A DNA stretch of 64,000 nt from Meghimatium bilineatum (GCA_034231615.1 CM067322.1:101393587-101457586), one strand, 5' to 3'; counted from the stretch's first letter, positions 41,398-51,809 are shown. Notes: a model not told the origin generated them from the letters alone. A program made the numbers and translations.

Positions 41398-41559
41398 ACA
41401 TAATTGCCTTGTTTGCATGGAGGCAAAACTGCATATGGTCTATGGCATTTGTCAACATCGACTATGTGCATCCTGCCTGTATGAAGACAGTGGCACTCTG
41501 AAACCAGACATGCAAAGATGCCCAGTATGCGCAAAACACTTTGTTTTCCCACAAATGCG
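41398..41559 (+). CDS. RING-finger gene, exon 2 (RING domain)
   Basis: Acceptor ttttccag before 41398, donor GTGAGT after 41559. Encodes the complete C3HC4 RING: C-L-V-C, then GICQHRLCASC, then 14 residues to CPVC (CxxC, x11, CxH, xxC, xxC, x14, CxxC), all eight zinc ligands present. The segment ends KHFVFPQM. RING domains of this type bind E2 ubiquitin-conjugating enzymes. The exon starts with one base completing an Arg codon from exon 1 and ends with two bases completed by exon 3. Confidence 0.93.
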
Positions 41560-41639
41560 GTGAGTAGAACAACCCAAAGAGTAAAGTTTAGATAGCCTGT
41601 CTTCATCTAGGTCAGACCCTTATAGTGGAGATGGAACTA

Positions 41640-41770
41640 GTGATGCAAAACTGGATGTGCTTGGCTGAAAGGTGCAAAACGACGCAGCTCCAATGTGAAA
41701 CCAACTGCACAATGTATTTTATGATTCCCGGCAGAAATCAAACAAAGATTCGTCTTTATTATCAGAGAAC
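41640..41770 (+). repeat. SINE-A partial, diverged
   Basis: CTGGATGTGCTTGGCTGAAAGGTGC and ACGCACGCAGAAGATC resemble the middle and end of SINE-A. In RING intron 2. Confidence 0.45.
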
Positions 41771-41900
41771 GCACGCAGAAGATCCTGTGCACAAATGCTA
41801 ACAAAAGAAGAAGCACACTTGTCTTTGCTGGTAGTTTTGTTACAAGCTGTTCCCATGTTTAGTTAGTCTCAGATCACCATCATGTCACTGCGGTCACACC

Positions 41901-42058
41901 CAGTGGCGTAGCGTGGGTCAATGGCGCCCAGGGCGGAATCATAATTTTCCGCACTTGTGACATGAAAAAAATATGTCAGTGATTGTGAAAGACTGGACGA
42001 AAATAAATTTTCCGCCCGGGGCGGTCCGCATCTCCACCCCCGCCTCGCTATGCCACTG
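41901..42058. mobile_element. hAT-type MITE, 158 bp, perfect 8-bp TSD
   Basis: Ends CAGTGGCGTAGCGTGGG and, inverted, CAGTGGCATAGCGAGGCGGG; flanked by GTCACACC on both sides (41893-41900, 42059-42066). The 8-bp duplication and CAGTGGCG-type TIRs fit hAT-like MITEs. The interior has GGGCGGAATCATAATTTTCC and CCGCCCGGGGCGG. A related copy is at 51209-51353. Confidence 0.93.
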
Positions 42059-42249
42059 GTCACACCGATAAGTCAATCTCCTATTTAGAATGTCCTTCGA
42101 CACATTTCCTCCTCTTTTGATTCTTAGATACTGCTGATTTTGTTTTTTTTTACAAATATGTTTGTTTTTGTGTTCTTTATGGCAAATTTATCATCCGTGC
42201 TTTGCTGGGACCTGTAAGGGGAACAGATTAGTAACATTGTTTACCTTTA

Positions 42250-42420
42250 TGCATATACAGACCCCTGAACACATACTCCAAGACTGTCCAGAATATGAAG
42301 AACTCTGAAGCAAGACATGGTCACAATTGACTCTACTGAAGAAAAATCATAGAGGCAGCCACTCTGACCTGGAGCTTTGTCCTGGCTACTGGCCAGGAGA
42401 TCTAGCTAGCAAGACCAAAA
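42250..42420 (+). mobile_element. Jockey-like LINE C-terminal fragment
   Basis: Encodes TPEHILQDCPEYEE and GSHSDLELCP.YWPGD across a frameshift, matching LEHILQGCPTYKE and GSRSDLEKTVDF of the 26 kb copy. Confidence 0.75.
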
Positions 42421-42439
42421 AATTGCTAAACAGAGAAGA

Positions 42440-42600
42440 CTGTTTACCTTCCTGGCATGTTGTAAGAGGTGACTACTGGGTTTATGGGAATTCCTATCCC
42501 ATGTGGAGTAGTAGTAAGCCAGATGTCCTACTGAAATTGGATATGCCAGGTCGAAATGCACATATATCACAGCTAAACTGTAAACCATGAGTATAACGCA
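42440..42600 (+). repeat. SINE-A partial, diverged
   Basis: GACTGTTTACCTTCCTGGCA, TTGTAAGAGGTGACTA, ATGCCAGGTCGAAATGCACA and AACTGTAAACCATGA follow SINE-A order at lower identity. Confidence 0.7.
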
Positions 42601-42659
42601 TTGCTAGTAGCTTTTTACTACTTGCATGGCCAATATTCTTGAACAAAAAGTACCAGCAT

Positions 42660-42880
42660 TTATATAGATTGTCCATGTCAAGAGGGTCCCCAAAACACAT
42701 TCTGCAGGCATGTCCACTATTTGATGACTTGAAGACTAAAGCCTGGTCCCAAGAGGCAGAGCTGATGGGTAACTGTGAAGACTTACTGAATTCATGAAGA
42801 CAGCTCTCCTACCTGTATAGACTTCACAGAATTCATGAAGACAGCTCTCCTACCTGTATAGACTTCTGGACATAAGAAAC
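42660..42880 (+). mobile_element. LINE C-terminal fragment with a 40-bp duplication
   Basis: Encodes CPCQEGPQ, HILQACPLFDDLKTKAWSQ and LMGNCEDLL, the zinc knuckle end of a Jockey-like LINE different from the 26 kb one. The segment GAATTCATGAAGACAGCTCT with its flank is repeated directly at about 42788 and 42830. Confidence 0.7.
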
Positions 42881-43011
42881 TGATTGCAGAAGTAATATAG
42901 ATTGATCTTTACTAATATACTGATTTTAATATCACATTCAAAATTGCCATGGCAACCATAATCATTTTGAAACTAGAATCACTATCATCATATGTACCAA
43001 CTGTGAACAAA

Positions 43012-44160
43012 GATATGGGCATCTTCTAATATGTGAACAAAGATGGGGCATCTTCTAATATGTGAACAAAGGTTGGGGCATCTTCTAATATGTGAACAAA
43101 GATATGTAAAGTTGGGGCATCTTCTAATATGTGAACAAAGGTTGGGGCATCTTCTAATATGTGAACAAAGGTTGGGGCATCTTCTAATATGTGAACAAAG
43201 ATATGTAAAGTTGGGGTATTTTCTAATATGTGAACAAAGTTAAGGCATCTTCTAATATGTGAACAAAGATATGTAAAGTTGGGGCATATTCTAATATGTG
43301 AACAAAGATATGTAAAGTTGGGGCATATTCTAATATGTGAACAAAGATATGTAAAGTTGGGGCATATTCTAATATGTGAACAAAGGTTGGGGCATCTTCT
43401 AATATGTGAACAAAGATATGGGCATCTTCTAATATGTGAACAAAGATATGGGCATCTTCTAATATGTGAACAAAGATATGTAAAGTTGGGGTATTTTCTA
43501 ATATGTGAACAAAGATATGTAAAGTTGGGGCATATTCTAATATGTGAACAAAGATATGTAAAGTTGGGGCATATTCTAATATGTGAACAAAGGTTGGGGC
43601 ATCTTCTAATATCTGAACAAAGTTGGGGCATCTTCTAATATGTGAACAAAGATATGTAAAGTTGGGGCATATTCTAATATGTGAACAAAGATATGTAAAG
43701 TTGGGGAATATTCTAATATGTGAACAAAGATATGTAAAGTTGGGGCATATTCTAATATGTGAACAAAGGTTGGGGCATCTTCTAATATGTGAACAAAGTT
43801 GGGGAATCTTCTAATATGTGAACAAAGTTATGTGCATCTTCTAATATGTGAACAAAGATATGTGCATCTTCTAATATGTGAACAATGATGGGGAATCTTC
43901 TAATATGTGAACAAAGATATGTGCATCTTCTAATATGTGAACAAAGATATGGGCATCTTTTAATATGTGAACAAAGATGGGGCATCTTTTAATATGTGAA
44001 CAAAGATGGGGAATCTTCTAATATGTGAACAAAGATATGGGCATCTTCTAATATGTGAACAAAGATATGGACATCTTTTAATATGTGAACAAAGATGGGG
44101 CATCTTTTAATATGTGAACAAAGATATGTAAAGTTGGGGCATCTTCTAATATGTGAAAAT
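43012..44160. repeat. Composite minisatellite of about 1.15 kb in RING intron 2
   Basis: Dozens of units share CATCTTCTAATATGTGAACAAAG or CATATTCTAATATGTGAACA, with spacers of different length between them: GATATGG, GTTGGGG, GATGGGG or GATATGTAAAGTTGGGG. This gives unit lengths of roughly 24-39 bp in mixed order. Open frames on both strands (up to 201 codons) are repeat artefacts. Confidence 0.96.
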
Positions 44161-44318
44161 TACAAGTTGCAATTTCTGCATTCAGCATCTGTGGTCATGT
44201 TATATTGTCCGGCCTGTCGTCAGGGTGAAGTTCACTGTCTTCTACAGGTCAGAGCGGCTGCCCCATAGCTTTTGTCTCAAGTCTGTGTCCTCTGGCCAGG
44301 TCTGCTGTCTCAGGAACA
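44160..44318 (-). mobile_element. Jockey-like LINE 3' end inserted in the minisatellite
   Basis: Minus strand: TGAGACAGCAGACCTGGCCA, AAGCTATGGGGCAGCCGCTC, GACAATATAACATGACCACA and GATGCTGAATGCAGAAATTG, matching 26500-26640. A further minisatellite unit (CATCTTCTAATATTTGAACA) follows on the other side. Confidence 0.85.
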
Positions 44319-44459
44319 TCTTCTAATATTTGAACATTAAAAGATGGGACAGTACATCTATCTGGCAGTATAATTGTTTTTAATACATTTATCTCCATAC
44401 CATCTTTTCTACTTCCTTTCTGTCTTTTACCTCTTTACTAGTTACTTCATACTTACCTC

Positions 44460-44760
44460 TACATGTGAAATGAGGTGCCTAAGAAAAACTGCAAACAGAA
44501 GAGATCATGTGAGAAATGAAGAGATTACAAGAACTTGAAACGTGTGGTCATGTATATTGAAAAACAGACTGCAATGTTTCAGCCACTTAACGAGAATAAA
44601 CTTGTATTTTTTAGCAGCAAAAGCATACAACATGAAAATAGAAACAGCAAGAGGCAGAGGAAGACCAAGAAGAAGGTGGATTGAAGGAGTTACCAATGTT
44701 CTAAGATATCACAATATTACTGCATATCAAGCAACCAAACTTACATAGCCAGAAATCTTA
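44460..44760 (+). mobile_element. LINE RT C-terminal relic
   Basis: Encodes VKCLRKTANRRDHVRNEEI-like text, HLTRINLYFLAAKAYNMKIE and RGRGRPRRRWIEGVTNVLRY, the same family as 7403-8385. Confidence 0.75.
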
Positions 44761-44769
44761 TCATCATTC

Positions 44770-45330
44770 AATCCTACCAGCAATATCACAGAAAATAGAA
44801 AGATAGACCTCCAATCTTGAGATAAGTTGCTGAAATTTAATCTCAGAAGCAGCAAAGAAATCAATGTCATTGGTAAAGCGAAGATTAAAAGTGATTGCCA
44901 CATTCTATGTACACATATTTTCTTTAAAGAATGGGGGGGGGGGTGTTGTACTTTCATGTTTGAAATTCACATAGAATTGCGTCCTTGACTGAGTTTGTTG
45001 ATGGCTAATAAGCCCTATTCTCGCCACACATGTCCTTGGACAGTTAGGACATGGACTGACCCATGTAGAGTTTTTGGTCTACCTGTGACTTTTAGTCACT
45101 CTGCACTGTTACGCTACTGCATTTCTCCTATTTTAGGGGCAGTGTACCAATTGAATAACGTATCAACAATCTTTGTATGAAACTGTTTATGCAGTATCAT
45201 GTTTGCGATTTCCTCAGCCCAGATATTCCCGAGGACAATATTGAAATACAAAGATATCTTGGTATACGGGAGTGCCCTAACAAAAATGAGGGTTGCTCAT
45301 TCCAGCTTTGGGACTGGGAATTGGATGATC
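44770..45330. other. No gene seen
   Basis: RING intron 2 sequence with a G run near 44933-44943. Nothing recognised. Confidence 0.35.
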
Positions 45331-45339
45331 ATCTTAGGT

Positions 45340-45650
45340 AATATCACTGAATGTGTGCATGTGAATGTTTCTGTGAGTAGGTAATATAACTAGATGTGTG
45401 TGTGTGAATGTTTCTGTGAGTAGGTAATATAACTAGATGTGTGTGTGTGAATGTTTCTGTGAGTAGGTAATATAACTAGATGTGTACGTGTTAATGTTTC
45501 TCTGAGTAGGTAATATAACTAGATGTGTACGTGTTAATGTTTCTCTGAGTAGGTAATATAACTAGATGTGTACGTGTTAATGTTTCTCTGAGTAGGTAAT
45601 ATCACTGAATGTTTCTGTGAGTAGGTAATATAACTAGATGTGTGTGCGTG
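45340..45650. repeat. About 47-bp minisatellite, 6 units
   Basis: Units contain GTAGGTAATATAACTAGATG and TGAATGTTTCTGTGA or TTAATGTTTCTCTGA. Includes a GT-rich part of variable length. Confidence 0.9.
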
Positions 45651-45654
45651 AATG

Positions 45655-45745
45655 TGCGTTGTATAATTGAGAAAGAAATGCATTGTGTAATTGAGAAAGG
45701 AATGTGTTGTGTAATTGAGAAAGGAATGCATTGTGTAATATTTTT
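45655..45745. repeat. 27-bp repeat, about 3 units
   Basis: GTGTAATTGAGAAAGGAATG recurs with CATT or TGTT joining bases. Confidence 0.85.
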
Positions 45746-45935
45746 TTACGGCTTTACTGTGATATCTGCACCTTTTGTCCTGACACATCCAAATTCAGCA
45801 TGTATTCATGGCACTTTTACCTGTATGTGATTTGCCGGCAAACTCCACCCCACGACCTCCTTAACTATGCATGGATGGTAAACAGTGTAGCTATTTTTTG
45901 CTCTCCTTCTGGACCCTGGCTTGGGCAGTCAACTT
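45745..45935 (-). repeat. SINE-A copy, diverged
   Basis: Minus orientation: CTTTACTGTGATATCTGCAC, TGACACATCCAAATTCAGCA, CACGACCTCCTTAACTATGC, GTAGCTATTTTTTGCTCTCC. Confidence 0.75.
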
Positions 45936-45999
45936 TGATTCCAACGTTTGGATGAGAGTCATGAACAGTAAGGGGAGTAAAGAGAGTATCGTCCATGTG

Positions 46000-46165
46000 T
46001 CTCACAAGAAATAATTAAGTTGGTGTTAGCTGTCCAATTTGTAGAGGGTCATGGTGACGCTATGTCAGTTGTATCATGCCAAAAGGCACATCGCAGCACT
46101 GCTGTAAACCATGACACAACACATTCCATTCTCTGGGCTACAACCTGCTAACCTTCGTATGTTTT
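46000..46165 (+). repeat. SINE-A copy, partial
   Basis: TAAGTTGGTGTTAGCTGTCC, AGCACTGCTGTAAACCATGA, CACATTCCATTCTCTGGGCT, followed by an inverted copy. Confidence 0.78.
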
Positions 46166-46167
46166 CT

Positions 46168-46436
46168 TCTTCTTCTGCATTCGTTCTCAAACTCCTGCAG
46201 ATTAGCAGGATGTAGTCCGGAGAACGGAATGCTGTGTGTCATAATTTACAGCACTGCTGCGATATCTGCGCTTTTTTGGCCTGACACATCCGACTTCACC
46301 ATGGCTTTGGGTCACTGACCCTATATGGGATGGGACAGCCAACTCCATCCCATAACCTCCTTAGTCGCCTTTTACGACATGCGTGTAAGGTGTTGCTATT
46401 CTTTGCTCCCCTTTCGGGCCCGGCAGCACACGGGCA
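46168..46436 (-). repeat. SINE-A, near full-length
   Basis: Minus orientation from the tail TTCTTCTTCTGCATTCGTTC through CAGGATGTAGTCCGGAGAAC, TGGGTCACTGACCCTATATG, CATAACCTCCTTAGTCGCC and CTTTGCTCCCCTTTCGGGCC to the 5' end CGGCAGCACACGGGCAC. Confidence 0.94.
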
Positions 46437-46639
46437 CTTCATGTGTTTGATAATGAACATAGAAGAGAGTGAAATATTAGATGCCTTTGAGTTCTATTAA
46501 AGAGTGATGAGAGCACAATGGATACATGAGGAGTTGCTGAAGAAGGCCAAATCACAAGGCAGTTGTACCACAAAAAATGGATGTGCTGGGGCAGTGGCAC
46601 AAATAAAATAGCTATATAACGCATTTCTTCGTTCATTTT

Positions 46640-46770
46640 CCTGGAACATGTCTACATCTGAAGTTTTGTACAACGCATTTCCATTCTCTGGACTACATCG
46701 TAGGACCATTGCCCTGCTGTAAAAGAGAGCCAGAGGGAGTTTGAGAATGAACAATGATGAAGAAAAGGAA
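46640..46770 (+). repeat. SINE-A 3' fragment
   Basis: ACAACGCATTTCCATTCTCT, GGACTACATCGTAGG and GGGAGTTTGAGAATGAACAA match the 3' third. Confidence 0.65.
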
Positions 46771-46889
46771 AGGGGTTATTTACCAACAATCAGAAAAAGA
46801 TAGTTCTTGTAGTGTGACCATATTGTGTGAAGAGGTTTGCAGGGCATGGCCACCATTGAGAAGGTAAGATATGTCAGAGAATATTCATT

Positions 46890-47062
46890 TCTTCTGTGTT
46901 CATTCTCAAACTCCGGCAGACTTGCTGTATTTAGAGGAAGAACAGAATTCATTGTGTCAAAGTCTGCAGCTTTGCTGCAATATCTGGCCTGATATATGTG
47001 ACCATTATCACTTCTGCGTCACTTTGACCCTGTATGGGATGGGACAGCCAACTCAACCTATT
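46890..47062 (-). repeat. SINE-A 3' half
   Basis: Minus orientation: TTCTTCTGTGTTCATTCTCA, CAGCTTTGCTGCAATATCTG, ACCCTGTATGGGATGGGACA. Confidence 0.78.
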
Positions 47063-47065
47063 GTG

Positions 47066-47450
47066 ACAGGTAATTCTAGGTGTGCCATCACTGCAGATTA
47101 ATTAACAGATCTGACTGAAGAATGGTGAACTAGTTAACTCAGACGTGTATACACAGCACTTCTGGTATGGTGATGATCCTAGGGTACTGCCTGGATGGAA
47201 TGTCTCCCTTCGGGGATTAAACCTACATCCATAACCAGTTGGGCAACCGAGGTGAAACGTATATGCTGTGTGTGTGTGTCTGTATTCTTGTGTCGGAAAG
47301 GCTGTGGGTGGGTGGTGTATATATGTGTGTATACTTGTGTCAGAAAGGCTGTGGGTGGGTAGTATGTGTGTGTATTATTGTGTCAGAAAGGCTGTGGGAC
47401 TGTTAACATTTACCTGCTGACAGCTAAAGGGATAATTTCACCATCAAGTA
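47066..47450 (+). repeat. SINE-B copy with inner 55-bp repeat
   Basis: Shares GGTGTGCCATCACTG, CATCCATAAC and GACAGCTAAAGGGATAATTT with 2880-3180. In between, GTGTCAGAAAGGCTGTGGG recurs three times with GT-rich spacers. Confidence 0.5.
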
Positions 47451-47519
47451 CCAATATTTGTCAGATTGAGACTCCCTATTATTTTCGCTGATATCTTGTA
47501 ATTTGTTTGTGTATTGCAG

Positions 47520-47733
47520 CGTTTGCCAGTTCGAGAAGCCCTGCACATCATTCAGCCCACGTAAAATGAATTCCAGTCCACAGAATAAAACGCCACTAAC
47601 ACGTAGACAAACTAAAGAGTGTAAGACAGGCAGGAAAACATGTACAAAGCATAATGATATTGGCATCGCTTCCAGAAGATCTTCTCGAATAACTAACCGT
47701 CAACTGGATTCTGAACCTTATGGTCGATTGTAA
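47520..47733 (+). CDS. RING-finger gene, exon 3 (basic C-terminal tail)
   Basis: Acceptor gtgtattgcag before 47520. Continues the frame as VCQFEKPCTSFSPRKMNSS, then a Ser/Thr/Arg/Lys-rich tail (KTPLTRRQTKECKTGRKT, ASRRSSRITNRQ) and ends EPYGRL with TAA at 47731. The tail of about 70 residues is basic and probably disordered; nuclear targeting is possible but not shown. An ATTAAA at 47810 with a T/G-rich stretch after it is a plausible polyadenylation signal. Confidence 0.85.
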
Positions 47734-47809
47734 ATGTCAACTGTTGTTCACTTTGACTGAATGAAACATTTCTTTCTGATTTTCATTTGATATTGCTTAT
47801 TTATAAATC

Positions 47810-47815
47810 ATTAAA
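47810..47815 (+). terminator. Candidate polyadenylation signal of the RING gene
   Basis: ATTAAA 77 bp after the stop codon, followed by a GT/T-rich region (GTTATGTTATTACAGGTGTT). The following 120 bp also contain a roughly 60-bp imperfect tandem repeat. Confidence 0.5.
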
Positions 47816-47939
47816 TGTTATGTTATTACAGGTGTTCATGTGTCTTGTTATTATAAAATGTTATATTGTTACATGTGTTCATTTGTCTTGTTATTATGTT
47901 ATTATAAAATATTATGTTATTACAAGTGTGAATTATGGA

Positions 47940-48140
47940 CTCTTCTTCTGTGTTCGTTCTCAAACAATTGCAGATTATCATGATGTCCGTAAAAAGGAAT
48001 GCGATGTGTCATGGTTTGCAGCTTTGCTGTGATATCTGTACTTTTCTGCCTGAAACATCAGGCTTCAGCGTGTGTGTATGTACTGACAGTTACATTACAC
48101 TGTGATAACCATGTGTTTCCTGGGCCAGTAAGGGGAACAA
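47940..48140 (-). repeat. SINE-A copy, diverged
   Basis: Minus orientation: TCTTCTTCTGTGTTCGTTCT, GCAGCTTTGCTGTGATATCT, GACATGCG near its end. Confidence 0.68.
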
Positions 48141-48145
48141 AGGAT

Positions 48146-48245
48146 ATCAACACTGTTACCTGACATGCGATATCAACACTGTTACCCGACATGGGATATC
48201 AACACTGTTACCTGACATGGGATATCAACACTGTTACCTGACATG
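48146..48245. repeat. 26-bp minisatellite, about 4 units
   Basis: GATATCAACACTGTTACCTG plus ACATGG repeated, with one GTTACCCG variant. Confidence 0.93.
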
Positions 48246-48464
48246 TAAACGACTATGCATACAGTTGACATGATGTTGAAATCTGTGAAAAGAGAATTTG
48301 ATGAACAGATGGGCCATGGTACACACTGGGATGGGAAATCTATAAATATATGACCAGCCCAAAGACAATATCAATCTCCTGGGAAAGAAAGACCAGATTA
48401 TAATGGTCCAATCACCTGAACAGAATACAACCACAACACACTCCAGGGGGCCGATTGTGCATTT

Positions 48465-48550
48465 ATCCATATGAAACTGTCAACCACCACCTTTTTGAAT
48501 GTCCAGCACTGGGTGATATCAGAAATATGCTTTACTCTCTGAGGTCAGAT
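48465..48550 (+). mobile_element. LINE zinc-knuckle fragment
   Basis: Encodes YETVNHHLFECPALGDIRNM, like ETVGHHLFECPALDG at 23285. Confidence 0.6.
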
Positions 48551-48589
48551 AAATGGAACAAAACATAAGCTCACAAACACATGCATATA

Positions 48590-50490
48590 TTACACTACTA
48601 ATAAACACCATACGACACAAGACACAACAGATCTCAACCCAAATAAACACATACTGGAAAATGCCATCACACTAGCAAGACTGATAGACAACAACACAGC
48701 CAATATCCACAGATTACAAATGGAACTTGAACAACACAGATACCAAGGAGCCTGGATAAGAACCAAGCTCAATACAAGAAACACCAAACAAACAATACCT
48801 AAGCTTAGAGCAGAACATAAACACTGCAGACAAATAAGGAACATAACAGACACACACACAGAAAATGAGGACATAGTCCAAGCCTTTGAAGACTACTATA
48901 AAACCCTATACACATAAAAAAACGGCCACACACACTAGACGAAGACCTGACACTGAGCAACATCACAAACGCGGTAAACAAAATGCAAAAAGACAAAACA
49001 CCGTGACCAGACGGACTCACTGCAGAATTTTACAAACACTTTTCCCCCCTACTAGGACCTCTCATACTCCAGGTCTATACAGCCTCCTTCAAGGAAAAGA
49101 CAATACCACGCAGCCAAAACCTATCGTACATCACCCTACTCCCCAGAGAAACTTCAGACAAGACAAAATTTTTCAACCGATATCACTACTGAACGTCGAC
49201 TACAAAATACAGACACAAACTAAAACCTTTCATGGCAACACTGGTACACGAAGATCAACAATGCAGCATACAAGGCAGAAACATACACCAACACACACAT
49301 TTCATCAGAGACATAATCACATACCAGAAAGACTGTCAATCCTCGATCCTGTCTTTAGACAAGAAAAAGGTTTTTGACAGAATTTCACACAACTTCCTAC
49401 ACAAAACACTGCAACAATTTCAGACAGTGGGTTCAAATATTGTGCGCACTGCCTGAAAGCCAAGTACTCGTAAACCACACGCTAACAAACACATTCAACA
49501 TTACAAGATCAGTCAGACAAAGATGTTTTCTGTCACATCTACTCTATGTCCTCACTCTAGAACAACCTCTAGAGAAAATCAGACAATACGACTCAATTAA
49601 AGGAACTTTTCTGCAGGGAAAAGGAGAGCGAAAGTTGCTTGCCTATGCAGACGACACGGTTTTCTTTCCCCCAAATGCAAAGTCGATAGAGAACATCCTA
49701 CAAAACTTCAGATTTCGGGAGAAATAGCGGGGCAAAAATTAACATACACAAATCAACCATAATGGGGATAGGCAAATGGAAAAACAAAACATACTTCCCC
49801 CTAAACTTAACAAGCACAAACAATATGCAACTCTATGGCATGACAAAATTTAACCTTGAAGATAAACACACTACAAAGATTCAAATAATCAACAATATTC
49901 GGTAGGAGCACAATTGTCAACATATGCATTATTCCAAAACTCATTTGCACAGCAACATTTCTTGACACCCCCCCCCCCCAGACCAGACAATCACGGACAT
50001 AACAAACACATCCGGAAATTCGTATACAGAAACACAAGACACTTCCAGGCGAAAAAGCAAGGAGGCATCGCCCTCAAAGACATAACAACAAAGATACAAG
50101 CACTCAGAATCAACTACGTAGACCTAATCATAAAACATCCAGAACAACACACTCTAGCACATGAGACTCAGACTGACGCCACTGAAAAACTCGGTCCCAC
50201 ACCACTTTGGTACACTCCCTCTTTCTACAAATCATGCATACAAGGACATGATAACCTCCTCCACAAACATACAAACACCTAGTAAAATCGCAAGCCCCAT
50301 CACTACTGACCAGAATCATGCGAAGATACAACCTCTTCATAACAGACTACACATTCACCAACCTACAATCACACCTAGAGCTAGCGAGGTCACATACAGA
50401 CTCATATACAGCATGACACAACAAAAATCAAATATAAATAACCAAATGGTCAGAGGGTGTCCGACAAAGTGGATGGTGCCGCAGTAACCT
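48590..50490 (+). mobile_element. L1/Tx1-like LINE relic
   Basis: Order of blocks across several frames: LEQHRYQGAWIRTKL (linker), TENEDIVQAFEDYYKTLYT, TAEFYKHFSPLLGPLIL, ITYQKDCQSSILSLDKKKVFDRI (RT motif A region), LLAYADDTVFFPPNAKSIEN (YADD), then GGIALKDITTKIQALRI and LWYTPSFYKS at the C-terminal side. The spacing and DQKKAFDR-like motif fit the L1/Tx1 clade. Heavily mutated with many stops. A C13 run occurs near 49966-49979. Confidence 0.8.
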
Positions 50491-50589
50491 AATGAACAAA
50501 TAGTCAAGCAAAATGAATTAAACAGGTTACTAAAACACTTACCTTGCCTATTAATAAAAAATATATACATAAGTATATATAAAAAAAAC

Positions 50590-51515
50590 ACACTAAAACT
50601 AAACAGGACAATTCTCCACGTATCGGCTCAAATTGAACCTTTTTTCAAGAGACAAACAACAGAAAACAACACAATAAAAACAAAATAGATGACTAGATTT
50701 CATCAAGCCAAAATGAAATCTAGTCATCTAGTTTGTTATATGGTGACCTGTATATCAAAAGTACCATGATGACCACTTCGTTGAAGTGTGTGGCCACAGG
50801 AGTGGTTGTTCTGTGCTTCATGGCATGAAGATGGTTACAAATGCGATCACTCAATCGTAGGTCGGTTTCCCCGATGTACTGTTTGCCACAGCATTTACAT
50901 GTGATCACGTAAATGACATTACGGGATTCACATGTAAAGGCCTCATTGATGGAGAAAGTGGCCTTGGGAAATGATGTGGAGCGCATCTGAACTACGTAAA
51001 GGACATGTATAGCAACGAACAGTGTCAAAATGGTCAGGAACAGAAGACTTAAGGTGACTATGAACCAAGATGTCTTCAGATTTCTATCACGCCTATAAGT
51101 CACCAGAGGTAAGTCATGGAAAGCGCTACGGGTGTCAGGATCAGACTGGAGAAGAGAATAATGTTTGAGCATGATGCGTCGAACAGAAGAGTTATGGGGA
51201 TAAAAAGGCAGTGGCGGACCGCCCCGGGCGGCATCATCGGGAGCGCGGCAATTTTATTTTCGTCCTTTCACAATCACTGCCATATTTTTTTATGTCAAAA
51301 GGACGGAAAATTATGATTCCGCCCCGGGCGCCATTGACACACGCACGCCACTGATAAAAGGTAAAAACAAGTTTAACCAGAGGAGGAGGAAGAACCCTGA
51401 GAGTTAGTCAAGGTATCGAGGCGAGACAAAGCATCTCAAAGGACTTGTCGAGAAAATCGTCGTAATCGCTACATAAGCGAAGAAGCTGGGAGTGCGGTAG
51501 AGAGTTGCGACATGG
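50590..51515 (-). mobile_element. Penelope-like element 3' part with GIY-YIG endonuclease
   Basis: Minus strand: PFYPHNSSVRRIMLKHYSLL, DPDTRSAFHDLPLVTYRRDR, a frameshifted Cys-rich C..C.TCP block, then FTCESRNVIYVITCKCCGKQ and YIGETDLRLSDRICNHLH. The NVIY...QYIGET pair is a GIY-YIG nuclease as found at the C-terminus of Penelope-like ORFs. Downstream (50605-50650) lies a motif with GGTTCAATTTGAGCC resembling the hammerhead-like segment of these elements. A MITE at 51209-51353 interrupts the coding region. Confidence 0.8.
51209..51353. mobile_element. hAT-type MITE, 145 bp, inside the Penelope-like relic
   Basis: Inverted relative of 41901-42058: ends CAGTGGCGGACCGCCC and, inverted, CAGTGGCGTGCGTGTG. 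ATAAAAGG at 51354-51361 matches ATAAAAAGG at 51200-51208 except for one A in the run. Removing it restores the FLPFI...PHNSSV coding of the Penelope-like ORF. Confidence 0.88.
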
Positions 51516-51539
51516 AGGATGAGAAGAAGTGTAGAGCAG

Positions 51540-51690
51540 AAAGCCATGATTGTTGCAGGGAAAGGAACACAAAACGCCATATATACATTAAAAACTGTAA
51601 TTGAAAGATCACTAGAAGTTAAGAAAGATATATACGTTTGCTTTATTTATTACACTAAAGCATTCGACTTTTGCCGTTGCACTATTGAAA
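51540..51690 (+). mobile_element. RTE-like LINE RT fragment
   Basis: Encodes GKGTQNAIYTLKTVIERSLE and VKKDIYVCFIYYTKAF, RT motif region between fingers and motif A (IDY.KAFD in intact relatives). Confidence 0.7.
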
Positions 51691-51765
51691 ATAAGCAAAT
51701 TTAAGTAGGAAGCCAGAGGACAATTTTTTTAAAATTCTTGAGACTAACGGGAATTGAACCAGTCC

Positions 51766-51809
51766 CAGAATTACAGATATAGACATGTTTCAAGTGAACG
51801 AAAGAAGAA
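51766..51809 (+). mobile_element. 44-bp LINE tail insertion with 10-bp TSD
   Basis: CAGAATTACAGATATAGACA and on to GTGAACGAAAGAAGAA is identical in order to the 3' end of the LINE at 11961-13067. GAACCAGTCC flanks it on both sides (51756-51765, 51810-51819). Confidence 0.9.

Noticed and set aside
43026-43985. Open frames on both strands (up to 201 codons) with Cys/His-looking repeats
   Set aside because: They come from the intronic minisatellite; the apparent Cys-x-His pattern is the repeat unit, not a zinc-binding domain.
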